21,996 bases of DNA from JANNHK01 sp034408875 (lineage in GTDB: Bacteria; Actinomycetota; Acidimicrobiia; IMCC26256; PALSA-610): NCBI GenBank assembly GCA_034408875.1, contig JAWXCJ010000319.1, forward strand, positions 1-21,996. The letters are read 5' to 3'. Positions 13,730 to 20,989 of the stretch are shown here, in pieces (position 1 is the stretch's first letter; every line of letters starts with the position of its first letter). The notes under the pieces are model-generated. The model was given only the letters and a program-made list of their open reading frames with translations, made no database searches and was not told the DNA's origin. The position numbers and the translations under genes are program-made.

Positions 13730-15055
13730 ATGATCCGCAAGACCGTGACCATCTCGCTCGCAACTGCGGCCGCCGCGGCGCTCGCACTCGGTGGAGTCGG
13801 CGCTATCCGCAACGACGACCAGCCGGCCGCCCCCCGCGCGGCAGCGACCACCAAGGCGGCCGAGGTCGCGTCGGTGGACCAGGTCGCGTTCTGGCAAGGC
13901 CGGGTCGACGCGAACGCCGACGACTTCGTGAGTCGTACCCAGCTCGCTTCCTCGCTGCTCACCCGAGCGCGCACCACCCACAACACCGCCGATGCAGTCA
14001 CCGCCGACGGCGAGATCGACCAGGTACTCGCGGTCGTGCCCGACGACACGTCGGCACTCCTGGTGAAGGCGAACGCCCGTAGCTTCGTCCACGACTTCCC
14101 GACCGGCCTCCGGTACGCCCAACGCGTGCTCGACCGAGACCCCACGCACAAGGTCGCGATCGCGATGGTCGGCGACGGTCACTTCGAGCTGGGCGATCTC
14201 GACCAGGCTGCGCTCTTCTACACGCAGCTCGCCGAGCGGGTGGGCGCGTCGCCCGAGGTCTCGGCTCGCCGGGCCCGGCTCGCGCACGCTCGCGGCGACG
14301 TGCGCGCCGCACTCGTGCTCGCCGAACAGGCGATCGTAGAAGCCGAGGCGTTCGGTCTCGCGCCGGCCGATTCGACTTACTACACGTTCCTGCTCGCAGA
14401 GTTCCAACGCCTCGACGGCGACTACGACGCCTCGGCCGAGTCGTTCGAACAGATCCTCGCGGTCAACGACGAAGACGGCGCCGCGATCGAAGGGCTCGCC
14501 AAGGCACACGCCGCGCTCGGCGACCTCGACGAGGCCGAGCGGTGGTGGCAGAAGTCCGGCGACCTGATCGGCGCGCCCGACTTCCACGTGCTCGCGGCAT
14601 TGGGCGACATCGAGTTCGCTCGCGGCGACGAAGCGCGCGCACGGGAGCTGTGGGACGAGGCGCTCGATGCGGTTGCGGCGCTCGCAGACGAGCAGCAGGT
14701 CGGATTCCTGCGCGACGTGTCGCGCTTCCGCTCCACTCGCGGTCTCGACATTGGTGAGGCCCTCGCGCTTGCCGAACGCGATTTCGAGATCCGTCAGGAC
14801 GCACACGCCTACGACACGCTGGCCTGGGCCCAACTCGCGAACGGCGACGACGACGAGGCGCTCGAGTCGATCGAGGACGCGCTCGCAACCGGCATCGCCG
14901 ACGCCGGCGTCTGGTACCACGCCGCCGAGATTTACGCAGCAAACAACGACGACACCGCCGCACTCGACCTGGTGCGCAAGGCGCTCGATCTCAGCCCCGA
15001 ATTCGACCTCTACGAAGCGGAGCAGGCGCGCACGTTGCTCGCGGACCTCTCGTAG
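13730..15055 (+). CDS. Exported tetratricopeptide-repeat protein
   Basis: This 441-residue protein has an N-terminal signal or anchor helix (MIRKTVTISLATAAAAALAL, to residue ~26). An Ala-rich linker and then TPR units extend to the C-terminus, for example HKVAIAMVGDGHFELGDLDQ, FQRLDGDYDASAESFEQIL, GLAKAHAALGDLDEAERWW, LGDIEFARGDEARARELW, TLAWAQLANGDDDEALESI and AAEIYAANNDDTAALDLV. These are scaffolds for protein-protein contacts, here outside the cytoplasmic membrane. ATG 13730 follows GAGAGG at 13715-13720. It pairs with the DUF4331 gene upstream and probably acts with it. The stop is 1 nt from the convergent stop of the next gene. Confidence 0.88.
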   Translation: MIRKTVTISLATAAAAALALGGVGAIRNDDQPAAPRAAATTKAAEVASVDQVAFWQGRVDANADDFVSRTQLASSLLTRARTTHNTADAVTADGEIDQVLAVVPDDTSALLVKANARSFVHDFPTGLRYAQRVLDRDPTHKVAIAMVGDGHFELGDLDQAALFYTQLAERVGASPEVSARRARLAHARGDVRAALVLAEQAIVEAEAFGLAPADSTYYTFLLAEFQRLDGDYDASAESFEQILAVNDEDGAAIEGLAKAHAALGDLDEAERWWQKSGDLIGAPDFHVLAALGDIEFARGDEARARELWDEALDAVAALADEQQVGFLRDVSRFRSTRGLDIGEALALAERDFEIRQDAHAYDTLAWAQLANGDDDEALESIEDALATGIADAGVWYHAAEIYAANNDDTAALDLVRKALDLSPEFDLYEAEQARTLLADLS

Positions 15056-15056
15056 T

Positions 15057-15551
15057 TCAGGCCGGTTGGCGGTTCTGTTCGATGACTGCGGCGACGTCGG
15101 CAAGCGGTACCCGTTCGAACATCATGAACGGTGCGCCGTACTCGTTGAGTGCGGCGGCTGCGGCGGAGAGATACTGAAGCCGTCGCCGCCCGCTCAGGAC
15201 CGGACCGAGGTCGCCGCCGGAAGCCCGCACGATCGCCCACAACGGCAGCCACGCTTCGCCGTTGTGAATCAGCCCGCGCGCGTTCCTCTGGTCGGCGTCG
15301 GTGGCCCGGCGCACGACGAACACTTCGACGAGGCTCGCGCGCCGGTCGTCGGTCACACGCAACCGGCCGCACATTGCCTGCCACTCGACGAAGGCACGCG
15401 TCTCGTAGTCGGCGCTGGCACTGAGCAGGAGACCCAGGTCGTTTACGAGACCGTCGAACGCCGCGAGCGCCAACGGAACGAACTCGTCGCCCGTCAGGTC
15501 GAGGTCGACCGGCTCGTGCGAGTCCCGCCTCGAACGTCGCTTCAATCGCAC
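15057..15551 (-). CDS. Unknown protein downstream of type II glutamine synthetase
   Basis: I do not recognise this 164-residue soluble protein. After a basic start (VRLKRRSRRD), the body is mixed alpha/beta: FVPLALAAFDGLVNDLGLLL, YETRAFVEWQAMCGRLRVTD, SLVEVFVVRR, NGEAWLPLWAIVRASGG and LQYLSAAAAALNEYGAPFMM. The frame is open far upstream through the glutamine synthetase gene, so the start must lie after its stop at 15605. GTG 15551 or TTG 15560 are the candidates, neither with a good ribosome-binding site. It probably shares the glutamine synthetase transcript and ends tail-to-tail with the TPR gene. Codon use is like its neighbours. Confidence 0.65.
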   Translation of the reverse strand: MRLKRRSRRDSHEPVDLDLTGDEFVPLALAAFDGLVNDLGLLLSASADYETRAFVEWQAMCGRLRVTDDRRASLVEVFVVRRATDADQRNARGLIHNGEAWLPLWAIVRASGGDLGPVLSGRRRLQYLSAAAAALNEYGAPFMMFERVPLADVAAVIEQNRQPA

Positions 15552-15604
15552 GAGGTACAACCGTACGACGTCCGCGCCGGGAATTGGTGGAACCGGTTTG
15601 ATCT

Positions 15605-16597
15605 CTAGGCGCTGCAGACCGTGTCGGTGATGAGACGGGTCACGACGTAGGGGTCCATGTTGGCGTTCGGGCGCCGGTCCTCGATGTAGCCCTTCTTGTC
15701 GATTTCGACCTGCCACGGGATACGCACCGAGGCGCCGCGGTCGGAGACGCCGTAGTTGAACTCGTTCCACGGCGCGGTCTCGTGCATGCCGGTGAGGCGG
15801 TGCTCGATGTCGGAGCCGTAGTTCTCGACGTGCTCCATGGCCTTCTTGGAGAGGGCTTCGCACGCCGCGATGATCGGCGGGTAGCTCTCGCGCATTGCCT
15901 TCGTCGAGAAGTTCGTGTGCGCACCGGCACCGTTCCAGTCGCCCTTGACCGGCTTCGGGTCGAGCGTCGCCGCAATGCCGAAGTCTTCGGCGATTCGGTA
16001 GAGCAGCCAGCGCGCGATCCACAGGTGGTCGGACGCGTCGAGCGGCGATGCCGGGCCGATCTGGAACTCCCACTGGCCGGGCATGACTTCGGCGTTGATG
16101 CCGGAAATCGCGAGACCCGCGGTGATGCACGCGTCGAGGTGCGCTTCGACCACGTCGCGGCCGTACACCTCGTCGGCGCCGACACCGCAGTAGTAGAAGC
16201 CCTGCGGTGCGGGGAAGCCGCCGATAGGAAAACCGTGCGGGCGTCCGTCCTTGAAGAACGTGTACTCCTGCTCGATGCCGAACCACGGCTCCTGGTCCGC
16301 GAACTTCTCGGAAACGGGACGCAGCTTCGCCCGAGTGTTGGTCTCGTGCGGCGTCATGTCGGGCAACAACACTTCGCACATCACGAGGATGTCGTCGCCG
16401 CCGCGGATCGGGTCCGGGCACTGGAACACCGGCTGGAGCACGCAGTCGGAGTTGCTGCCGGGCGCCTGGTTTGTGCTCGATCCGTCGAAACCCCAAATCG
16501 GGGTCTTGGCCTCGTCGGCCAGGATCTTGGTCTTCGACCGCAGCCGTGCTGTCGGCTCCGTGCCGTCGATCCAGATGTACTCCGCCTTGTAAACCAC
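15605..16597 (-). CDS. glnII: Type II (eukaryote-like) glutamine synthetase
   Basis: This 330-residue enzyme makes glutamine from glutamate, ammonia and ATP in the cytosol. It has the short GSII architecture: beta-Grasp N-domain (YIWIDGTEPTARLRSKTK, WGFDGSSTNQAPG) and catalytic domain with WFGIEQEYTFF, NAEVMPGQWEFQIGP, the ATP/glutamate-binding KGDWNGAGAHTNFST and DRGASVRIP. The C-terminus NMDPYVVTRLITDT is normal for the class, so the protein is complete despite being slightly short. The GTG start at 16597 follows AAGGAG by 5 nt. It is divergent from the type I enzyme, with 176 bp between starts, and an unknown gene lies downstream. Confidence 0.95.
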   Translation of the reverse strand: MVYKAEYIWIDGTEPTARLRSKTKILADEAKTPIWGFDGSSTNQAPGSNSDCVLQPVFQCPDPIRGGDDILVMCEVLLPDMTPHETNTRAKLRPVSEKFADQEPWFGIEQEYTFFKDGRPHGFPIGGFPAPQGFYYCGVGADEVYGRDVVEAHLDACITAGLAISGINAEVMPGQWEFQIGPASPLDASDHLWIARWLLYRIAEDFGIAATLDPKPVKGDWNGAGAHTNFSTKAMRESYPPIIAACEALSKKAMEHVENYGSDIEHRLTGMHETAPWNEFNYGVSDRGASVRIPWQVEIDKKGYIEDRRPNANMDPYVVTRLITDTVCSA

Positions 16598-16671
16598 CGG
16601 TACTCCTTGAGCTTTGGATTAGGGCCCTTGGTCTGGGATCTTCCTGGTTCACCGATTCTCGTGGGAGCAGC

Positions 16672-16723
16672 TTCCCGGCCGGCGATTTCCCGGCCGTTGC
16701 CCGTATGTGAACGCTCTGTTACC
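16672..16723. promoter_or_regulatory. Divergent control region of the two glutamine synthetases: direct repeat and possible GlnR-like site
   Basis: TTCCCGGCCG is repeated at 16672-16681 and 16687-16696 (15-bp period). GTGAAC (16707-16712) and GTTACC (16718-16723) follow. On the complement these read GTAAC-N6-TTCAC, a partial match to the GTnAC-N6-GAAAC GlnR half-site pattern. The match is incomplete and tentative. Confidence 0.3.
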
Positions 16724-16761
16724 GCCCCATCTTGGCCCGAAGAAGCCCGGCAGACCATCCG

Positions 16762-16767
16762 TACACT
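16762..16767 (+). promoter_or_regulatory. -10 element of a probable leaderless type I glutamine synthetase promoter
   Basis: TACACT ends 6 nt before ATG 16774, and no ribosome-binding site is present, so the transcript probably starts at or next to the A of the ATG. The -35 is weak. Confidence 0.45.
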
Positions 16768-16773
16768 GTCTCC

Positions 16774-18099
16774 ATGGAGCGCCAGCTCGAATACGTACTG
16801 CGGACTGTGGAAGAACGAGGGGTCCGATTCGTCCGCCTCTGGTTCACCGATGTGCTCGGCTTCCTGAAGTCGGTCGAGATCACGCCGGCCGAGCTGGAGA
16901 TGGCCCTGGAAGAGGGCATGACCTTCGACGGGTCCACGATCGAGGGCTACAGCCGGATCCAGGAATCCGACATGCTGGCCAAACCCGACGCCAACACCTT
17001 CGAGCTCCTGCCGGGCGCCGAGGGCGAGGCTGTGGTCGCCCGGATGTTCTGCGACATCGAGCGCTTCGCCGGTGGCCCCTTCGAGGGCGACCCCCGCTAC
17101 GTGCTCAAGCGCAATCTGGAGCGGGCCCGAGAGAAGGGCTACACGTTCTTCTGCGGTCCCGAGGTCGAGTTCTTCTTCTTCAAGGGCAACAAGACGGTGG
17201 AGCCCCTCGACAACGCGGGCTACTTCGAGCTGACCGCACACGACCTCGGTTCGGAGCTGCGCAAGCAGCTCGTGCTGCGGCTCGAAGCGATGGGCATCCC
17301 GGTCGAGTACTCGTTCCACGAGAACGGCCCGAGCCAGCACGAGATCGACCTGCGCTACACCGACGCGCTGACGATGGCCGACAACGTGCAGACGTTCCGC
17401 ATCATCACCAAGGAAGTCGCGCACGACAACGGCGTGCACGCGACGTTCATGCCGAAGCCGATGGCGGGCGCGTTCGGCTCGGGCATGCACACGCACCTGT
17501 CGCTCTTCGAAGGCGACGTCAACGCGTTCCACGACCCGGGCGACGAGTACGGGCTGTCGAAGACCGCGAAGCACTTCATCGCCGGCATCCTCGTACACGC
17601 CGACGAGATCGTCGCGATCACGAACCAGTGGGTGAACTCGTACAAGCGGTTGGTACCCGGATACGAAGCGCCGGTCTACAAGTGCTGGGCCCGCAACAAC
17701 CGTTCCGCGCTCGTGCGGGTGCCGCTCCCGAAGCGCGGGAAGATGGAAGCGACCCGCATCGAGTTCCGAGCCCCCGACCCCGCGTGCAACCCGTACCTCG
17801 CGTTCTCGGTGATGCTCGCCGCCGGCCTCAAGGGCATCGAAGAGGGCTACGACCTCCCGCCCGAAGCGACCGACAACATCTACGAGCTGACCGACGCGGA
17901 GCGCACGGCGGAGGGCATCACTGCCCTGCCGGGCTCATTGCGCGACGCCCTCGACGCGATGGAGCGCTCGGAACTCGTCAAGGAAGCGCTCGGTGAGCAC
18001 GTGTTCGAGTACTTCCTCGACAACAAGCGCAAAGAGTGGTCCGACTACAAGACCTACGTGACACCGTTCGAAATCGAGCGGTACCTGGGGACGCTCTAG
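16774..18099 (+). CDS. glnA: Type I glutamine synthetase (GSI-alpha-like)
   Basis: This 441-residue enzyme catalyses glutamine formation and assembles as a dodecamer in the family. Motifs in order are FVRLWFTDVLGFLKSVEI, TFDGSTIEGYSRIQESDM, GPEVEFFFF, HATFMPKPMAGAFGSGMHTH, NSYKRLVPGYEAPVY, and ARNNRSALVRVP with the RIEFRAPDPACNPYLAF segment. The length is that of the GSI-alpha subclass and lacks the ~25-residue insertion of GSI-beta. The NIYELTDAER segment contains a Tyr where GSI-beta enzymes are adenylylated, but alpha enzymes also have one, so modification cannot be inferred. ATG 16774 is chosen from family similarity. A GlnR-like regulator follows 2 nt after the stop, so the two are probably one operon. 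Confidence 0.95.
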   Translation: MERQLEYVLRTVEERGVRFVRLWFTDVLGFLKSVEITPAELEMALEEGMTFDGSTIEGYSRIQESDMLAKPDANTFELLPGAEGEAVVARMFCDIERFAGGPFEGDPRYVLKRNLERAREKGYTFFCGPEVEFFFFKGNKTVEPLDNAGYFELTAHDLGSELRKQLVLRLEAMGIPVEYSFHENGPSQHEIDLRYTDALTMADNVQTFRIITKEVAHDNGVHATFMPKPMAGAFGSGMHTHLSLFEGDVNAFHDPGDEYGLSKTAKHFIAGILVHADEIVAITNQWVNSYKRLVPGYEAPVYKCWARNNRSALVRVPLPKRGKMEATRIEFRAPDPACNPYLAFSVMLAAGLKGIEEGYDLPPEATDNIYELTDAERTAEGITALPGSLRDALDAMERSELVKEALGEHVFEYFLDNKRKEWSDYKTYVTPFEIERYLGTL

Positions 18100-18101
18100 C
18101 G

Positions 18102-18785
18102 TTGAACGAGATACTGCTCGTCTTCCCCGACCCGCCGCCGCCGCTCCTCGCCCAGACCCTCGACCTGTCCGGGTACCGGTGGAAGTCGGTCGCGAACGCG
18201 GCGGTCGCGATGCAGCACGAACCTCCCGACGGTTGGACCGGCGCCATCGTGTGCGCCGACGACGACCCCGAAGGCGCGTTCTCGATGTGTCGGACGCTGC
18301 GCAAGGGCGACAGCCGCGTCGAGTCGGTGCTGCTGCTCGTGTCGGGCGCGCAGATGCACGACCTCGAACACCGCGAAGACCTGTTCGACGACTTCTGCCT
18401 CTCGCCGTTCCACCCGAAGGAACTCGAAGCCCGGCTGCGCCACCTCATGTTCCGCGCCGGGCGCACGGGCACACCCGAACTCGCGTCGTACGGCGATCTC
18501 GTCCTCAACTTCGAGACCTACCAGGCGGTCATCGGCGGCAAGCCGCTCGACCTCACCTACATGGAGTACGAACTGCTGAAGTTCTTCGTGACGCATCCGG
18601 GCAAGGTGTTCACACGCGAGCAGTTGCTCTCACGGGTGTGGGGCTACGAGTACTACGGCGGGGCCCGCACGGTCGACGTCCACGTACGGCGATTGCGGGC
18701 CAAGCTCGGCGAAGAGCACGCGAACCTGATCCAGACGGTCCGCTCGGTCGGCTACCGCTTCGGCCAGACCCGCTGGCCCGCGTAA
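18102..18785 (+). CDS. GlnR-like orphan OmpR-family response regulator (atypical receiver)
   Basis: This 227-residue protein has a receiver-like domain (1-~115) and a C-terminal OmpR/PhoB winged helix. The latter includes LDLTYMEYELLKFFVTHPGK, VFTREQLLSRVWGYEYYGG and RTVDVHVRRLRAKLGEEH, ending VRSVGYRF. The receiver is degenerate: the N-terminal acidic pair is missing (LLVFPDPPPP), and the conserved Lys is Ser101 (LSPFHPKEL). An Asp53/Asp54 remains at the phospho-acceptor region. That pattern and the adjacent glnA match actinobacterial GlnR, the global nitrogen regulator that needs no cognate kinase. TTG 18102 is chosen because residues further upstream lie inside glnA in another frame; GGGG lies about 10 nt upstream. 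No histidine kinase is nearby. Confidence 0.85.
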   Translation: MNEILLVFPDPPPPLLAQTLDLSGYRWKSVANAAVAMQHEPPDGWTGAIVCADDDPEGAFSMCRTLRKGDSRVESVLLLVSGAQMHDLEHREDLFDDFCLSPFHPKELEARLRHLMFRAGRTGTPELASYGDLVLNFETYQAVIGGKPLDLTYMEYELLKFFVTHPGKVFTREQLLSRVWGYEYYGGARTVDVHVRRLRAKLGEEHANLIQTVRSVGYRFGQTRWPA

Positions 18786-18794
18786 CTGGTCGGT

Positions 18795-18837
18795 GTTTGA
18801 AGCTCAGCGGCCGCTGAGCGGCCACTTTGCTTCAAAC
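18795..18837. terminator. Nested inverted repeat between convergent genes, probable bidirectional terminator
   Basis: GTTTGAAG (18795-18802) pairs with CTTCAAAC (18830-18837). Inside lies the perfect 16-bp palindrome CTCAGCGGCCGCTGAG (18803-18818). It begins 9 nt after the regulator stop and covers the stop codon of the small gene on the opposite strand. Confidence 0.55.
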
Positions 18838-18975
18838 TGAGTCGGGTTCGGGCGGGGGCTCGGCGTTCTCGGTGAGAAACAACCCCATCAGCGCCGACCA
18901 GATCGCGCCACCGAACATGATCGCGATCGGTCCGATCACGAAGAGCACAAGCAGGATGATGACGGCTCCGGCCAT
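18832..18975 (-). CDS. 47-residue single-helix membrane protein
   Basis: The product begins MAGAVIILLVLFVIGPIAIM and continues FGGAIWSALMGLFLTENAEP, ending PPEPDSV. One long or two short hydrophobic helices are followed by an acidic, proline-rich tail likely exposed to one side of the membrane. ATG 18975 is 7 nt after TATCTT (complement of 18988-18983), indicating a leaderless promoter and supporting this start over the open upstream frame, which overlaps the RidA gene. The function is unknown and I do not recognise the family. The terminator-like dyad at 18795-18837 overlaps its stop. Confidence 0.65.
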   Translation of the reverse strand: MAGAVIILLVLFVIGPIAIMFGGAIWSALMGLFLTENAEPPPEPDSV

Positions 18976-18982
18976 GTGCGAA

Positions 18983-18988
18983 AAGATA
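18983..18988 (-). promoter_or_regulatory. -10 element of the 47-residue membrane protein gene
   Basis: TATCTT on the complement ends 7 nt before the ATG at 18975, with no ribosome-binding site between. This suggests a leaderless transcript starting inside the short RidA-to-small-gene gap. Confidence 0.4.
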
Positions 18989-19007
18989 GCCGCATGAAGC
19001 GGCGCGC

Positions 19008-19385
19008 TCACGACCCGAGGTAGGCCCACACTTCGATCTCGACGAGCGCGCCCGCGGGCAGCGCGGCGACCTGCACCGTCGAACGGGCGGGTTTGTGGTC
19101 GCCGAACGCTTCCGCGTACGCCGCGTTGATCGTGGCGAAGTCGCCCAGGTCGGTGACGAACACGGTCGACTTGGCGACGTCGGTCAGCGACGCGCCGCAA
19201 TCGCCGAGCACGGTCGTGATGTTCGCGAGTACCTGGCGCGCCTGGGCCTCGACGCCGTCGGCGAGACCATTCGGGCCGAGCCCGACCTGTCCGGCGAGCA
19301 CGAGCCAGTCGCCCGCGCGTACGGCCGGTGAGTACGGCCCCGCGACGGGCGGGGCGTTCGGGGTCGGGACCGGGGACACAGGCAT
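19008..19385 (-). CDS. RidA (YjgF/YER057c/UK114) family protein
   Basis: This is a 125-residue protein of the RidA family, whose trimers hydrolyse reactive enamine/imine intermediates such as 2-aminoacrylate in the cytosol. The opening PVAGPYSPAVRAGDWLVLAG has the usual GPYS. A central helix (EAQARQVLANITTVLGDCGA) precedes FVTDLGDFATINAAYAEAF. The C-terminal strand PARSTVQVAALPAGALVEIE holds the conserved Arg and Glu that bind the substrate carboxylate, so it may be catalytically competent. ATG 19385 follows GGAGGT, and that ribosome-binding site contains the stop codon of the upstream fusion gene (3-nt gap), so the two are translationally linked. Confidence 0.92.
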   Translation of the reverse strand: MPVSPVPTPNAPPVAGPYSPAVRAGDWLVLAGQVGLGPNGLADGVEAQARQVLANITTVLGDCGASLTDVAKSTVFVTDLGDFATINAAYAEAFGDHKPARSTVQVAALPAGALVEIEVWAYLGS

Positions 19386-19388
19386 CGG

Positions 19389-20960
19389 TTACCTCCGGAG
19401 CAAGCGTGCGGTGCGCGTGTCGCGCGCGGGGAACGTATCGGGCCGGAAGCCTTCGACGCGAGTGAGCGCGTTCCAGGTGGCCGCGGCGACGGTCGCGAAC
19501 ACCGCGTCGGACGAACGGGCGCGCGGCGGCGCGTCGTCGGGAACGATCGTCACCTCGACCGGCGGCATGTCCTTGGCCCGGATGATGCCGAACGACCGGA
19601 TGGTGAGGTCGTAAACCTCTCCGGTCTCGGGGTCGACCGCGAGGCCCTCGGAAAGCACCCAGCCGAGCGCCATGTGCGCGGCGCCGATCGCGTAGGAGCG
19701 CAGCACGACGGTGTCGAGCGGGTCACCGGCCGCGAGCCGCACGTCGACGCGCTGCAACATGCCCGTCGCGGCGTCGATGTCGACGTGCGCGTCGGCGCGT
19801 GCACCCGACGGCGTCACGACGGGAACATCGCGGCCGAGCGCACCCGCGACCAGGACCGCCTGCTCGGCCAAGCCTGCCGCGCGAATGTGGGACGACACCG
19901 GCGGTCCGGCGAGGTCGGCCTCGGTCCAGGCCGCCCGGACTTCGAGCCCGTCGGCGACCGGCCACACCTTCGGCGCACCGCCGCGCGCGACGATGCCGGC
20001 GATCTCGATCAAGCCGTCGCGCACCACCGCGCTCGCTGCGATCGGCGGCCGCTTCGGGCCCAACCGCACAACGTCTTCGCGCGAGAACACCACACGCACC
20101 GCCCGCCCGTGCTTGTCGGCGAGTTCGCGCGCCGCGGCGGGCGCGATCGAATGCAGCTTCCCGCCGAACGCGCCGCCGTTCGCGAGCGGTGTCGCCGGTT
20201 CACCGCCGGGCGCGCACCACGATGCGTCGGGTTCGAGGTAGGCGGGCTCGACCCACGACGTGGCCAGCCGCACTCCCCCTTCGGGAAGATCAGGTAGCGG
20301 CAGCGGCGGGCGTTCCTCGATCGTCGTGCGCCGTCCTTGGACCTTCCCCGCGAGCCTCCGCGCCTCGAACAGCGTGTCGGCGACGACCCACCCCTCCGGC
20401 CCGGGAACGGCGACGAGCGCATCGGGCGGCGCGGTGTCGTCGGCGAACGCCGCCCCGCCGACCGGCACCGACGCGTCGACCACCTGCGGGGAACCGCCTT
20501 CGAGTTCGGCCCGGCGGGCGGCGGCCGCCAGGTCGCGTGCGCCGGACGTCGCGCCGCGCGCCGCCTCGGCGACCGTGAGCCAACCGGTGCAGCGGCACAG
20601 GTGCGCGGCCAGCGATCCGCCGGCGACGACGCGCATCATGATCCCCGGTGTGCAGAATCCGCACTGCGACCCGCCCGCGGCGACGAATGACGCGGCGAGA
20701 TCGTCGCGCACCTCCGGCGCGAGCCCCTCGAGCGTGGTGACCGATCGGCCCGAAACCCGCAGCGCCGGGGTCACGCACGCGACCCGCGGATCGCCGTCGA
20801 CGAGCACCGTGCAGCACCCGCACTGACCCTGCGGGGCACAGCCGTCTTTCACCGACACGAGGCCGAGACGTTCGCGCAGCACCGACAGCAGCGACTCGCC
20901 GGGCTCGATGTCGACGTCGACCACGTCGTTGTTACAGGTGAACGACACCCGATCCGTCAC
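19389..20960 (-). CDS. Condensed molybdenum-hydroxylase-like fusion: [2Fe-2S] domain plus shortened xanthine-dehydrogenase/CoxL-like domain
   Basis: This 523-residue protein begins like the small subunit of xanthine dehydrogenase/CO-dehydrogenase-type enzymes. One [2Fe-2S] cluster motif is Cys41, 47, 49/50 and 62 (CAPQGQCGCC); the second is Cys100, 103, 122 and 124 (CGFC, CRC). From ~165 on it resembles the molybdopterin-binding large subunit: NGGAFGGK (261-268), GRAVRVVFSREDV, then DLTIRSFGIIRAKDMPPVEV. That part is ~350 residues where full subunits have about 770. The C-terminal GVGE-type segment with the active-site Glu is absent, and RARSSDAV stands near its place. Redox activity through the clusters looks possible; classical hydroxylation looks doubtful. 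GTG 20960 follows GGAGGT by 4 nt; GTG 20966 overlaps that site. It is coupled to ridA. Confidence 0.8.
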   Translation of the reverse strand: MTDRVSFTCNNDVVDVDIEPGESLLSVLRERLGLVSVKDGCAPQGQCGCCTVLVDGDPRVACVTPALRVSGRSVTTLEGLAPEVRDDLAASFVAAGGSQCGFCTPGIMMRVVAGGSLAAHLCRCTGWLTVAEAARGATSGARDLAAAARRAELEGGSPQVVDASVPVGGAAFADDTAPPDALVAVPGPEGWVVADTLFEARRLAGKVQGRRTTIEERPPLPLPDLPEGGVRLATSWVEPAYLEPDASWCAPGGEPATPLANGGAFGGKLHSIAPAAARELADKHGRAVRVVFSREDVVRLGPKRPPIAASAVVRDGLIEIAGIVARGGAPKVWPVADGLEVRAAWTEADLAGPPVSSHIRAAGLAEQAVLVAGALGRDVPVVTPSGARADAHVDIDAATGMLQRVDVRLAAGDPLDTVVLRSYAIGAAHMALGWVLSEGLAVDPETGEVYDLTIRSFGIIRAKDMPPVEVTIVPDDAPPRARSSDAVFATVAAATWNALTRVEGFRPDTFPARDTRTARLLRR

Positions 20961-20989
20961 GACCACCTCCGGTTCGGCAGGATAGGAGG

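Noticed and set aside
13664..15103. Minus-strand 479-residue frame
   Set aside because: Antisense to the TPR gene; the plus-strand product has a signal peptide and clear repeats.
16381..17598. Minus-strand 405-residue frame
   Set aside because: Lies across both glutamine synthetase genes in the wrong frame.
19389..20960. Possibility that the molybdenum-hydroxylase-like gene is a selenoprotein linked to the nearby tRNA-Sec
   Set aside because: The frame has no internal UGA and ends in TAA; nothing in its sequence indicates selenocysteine.
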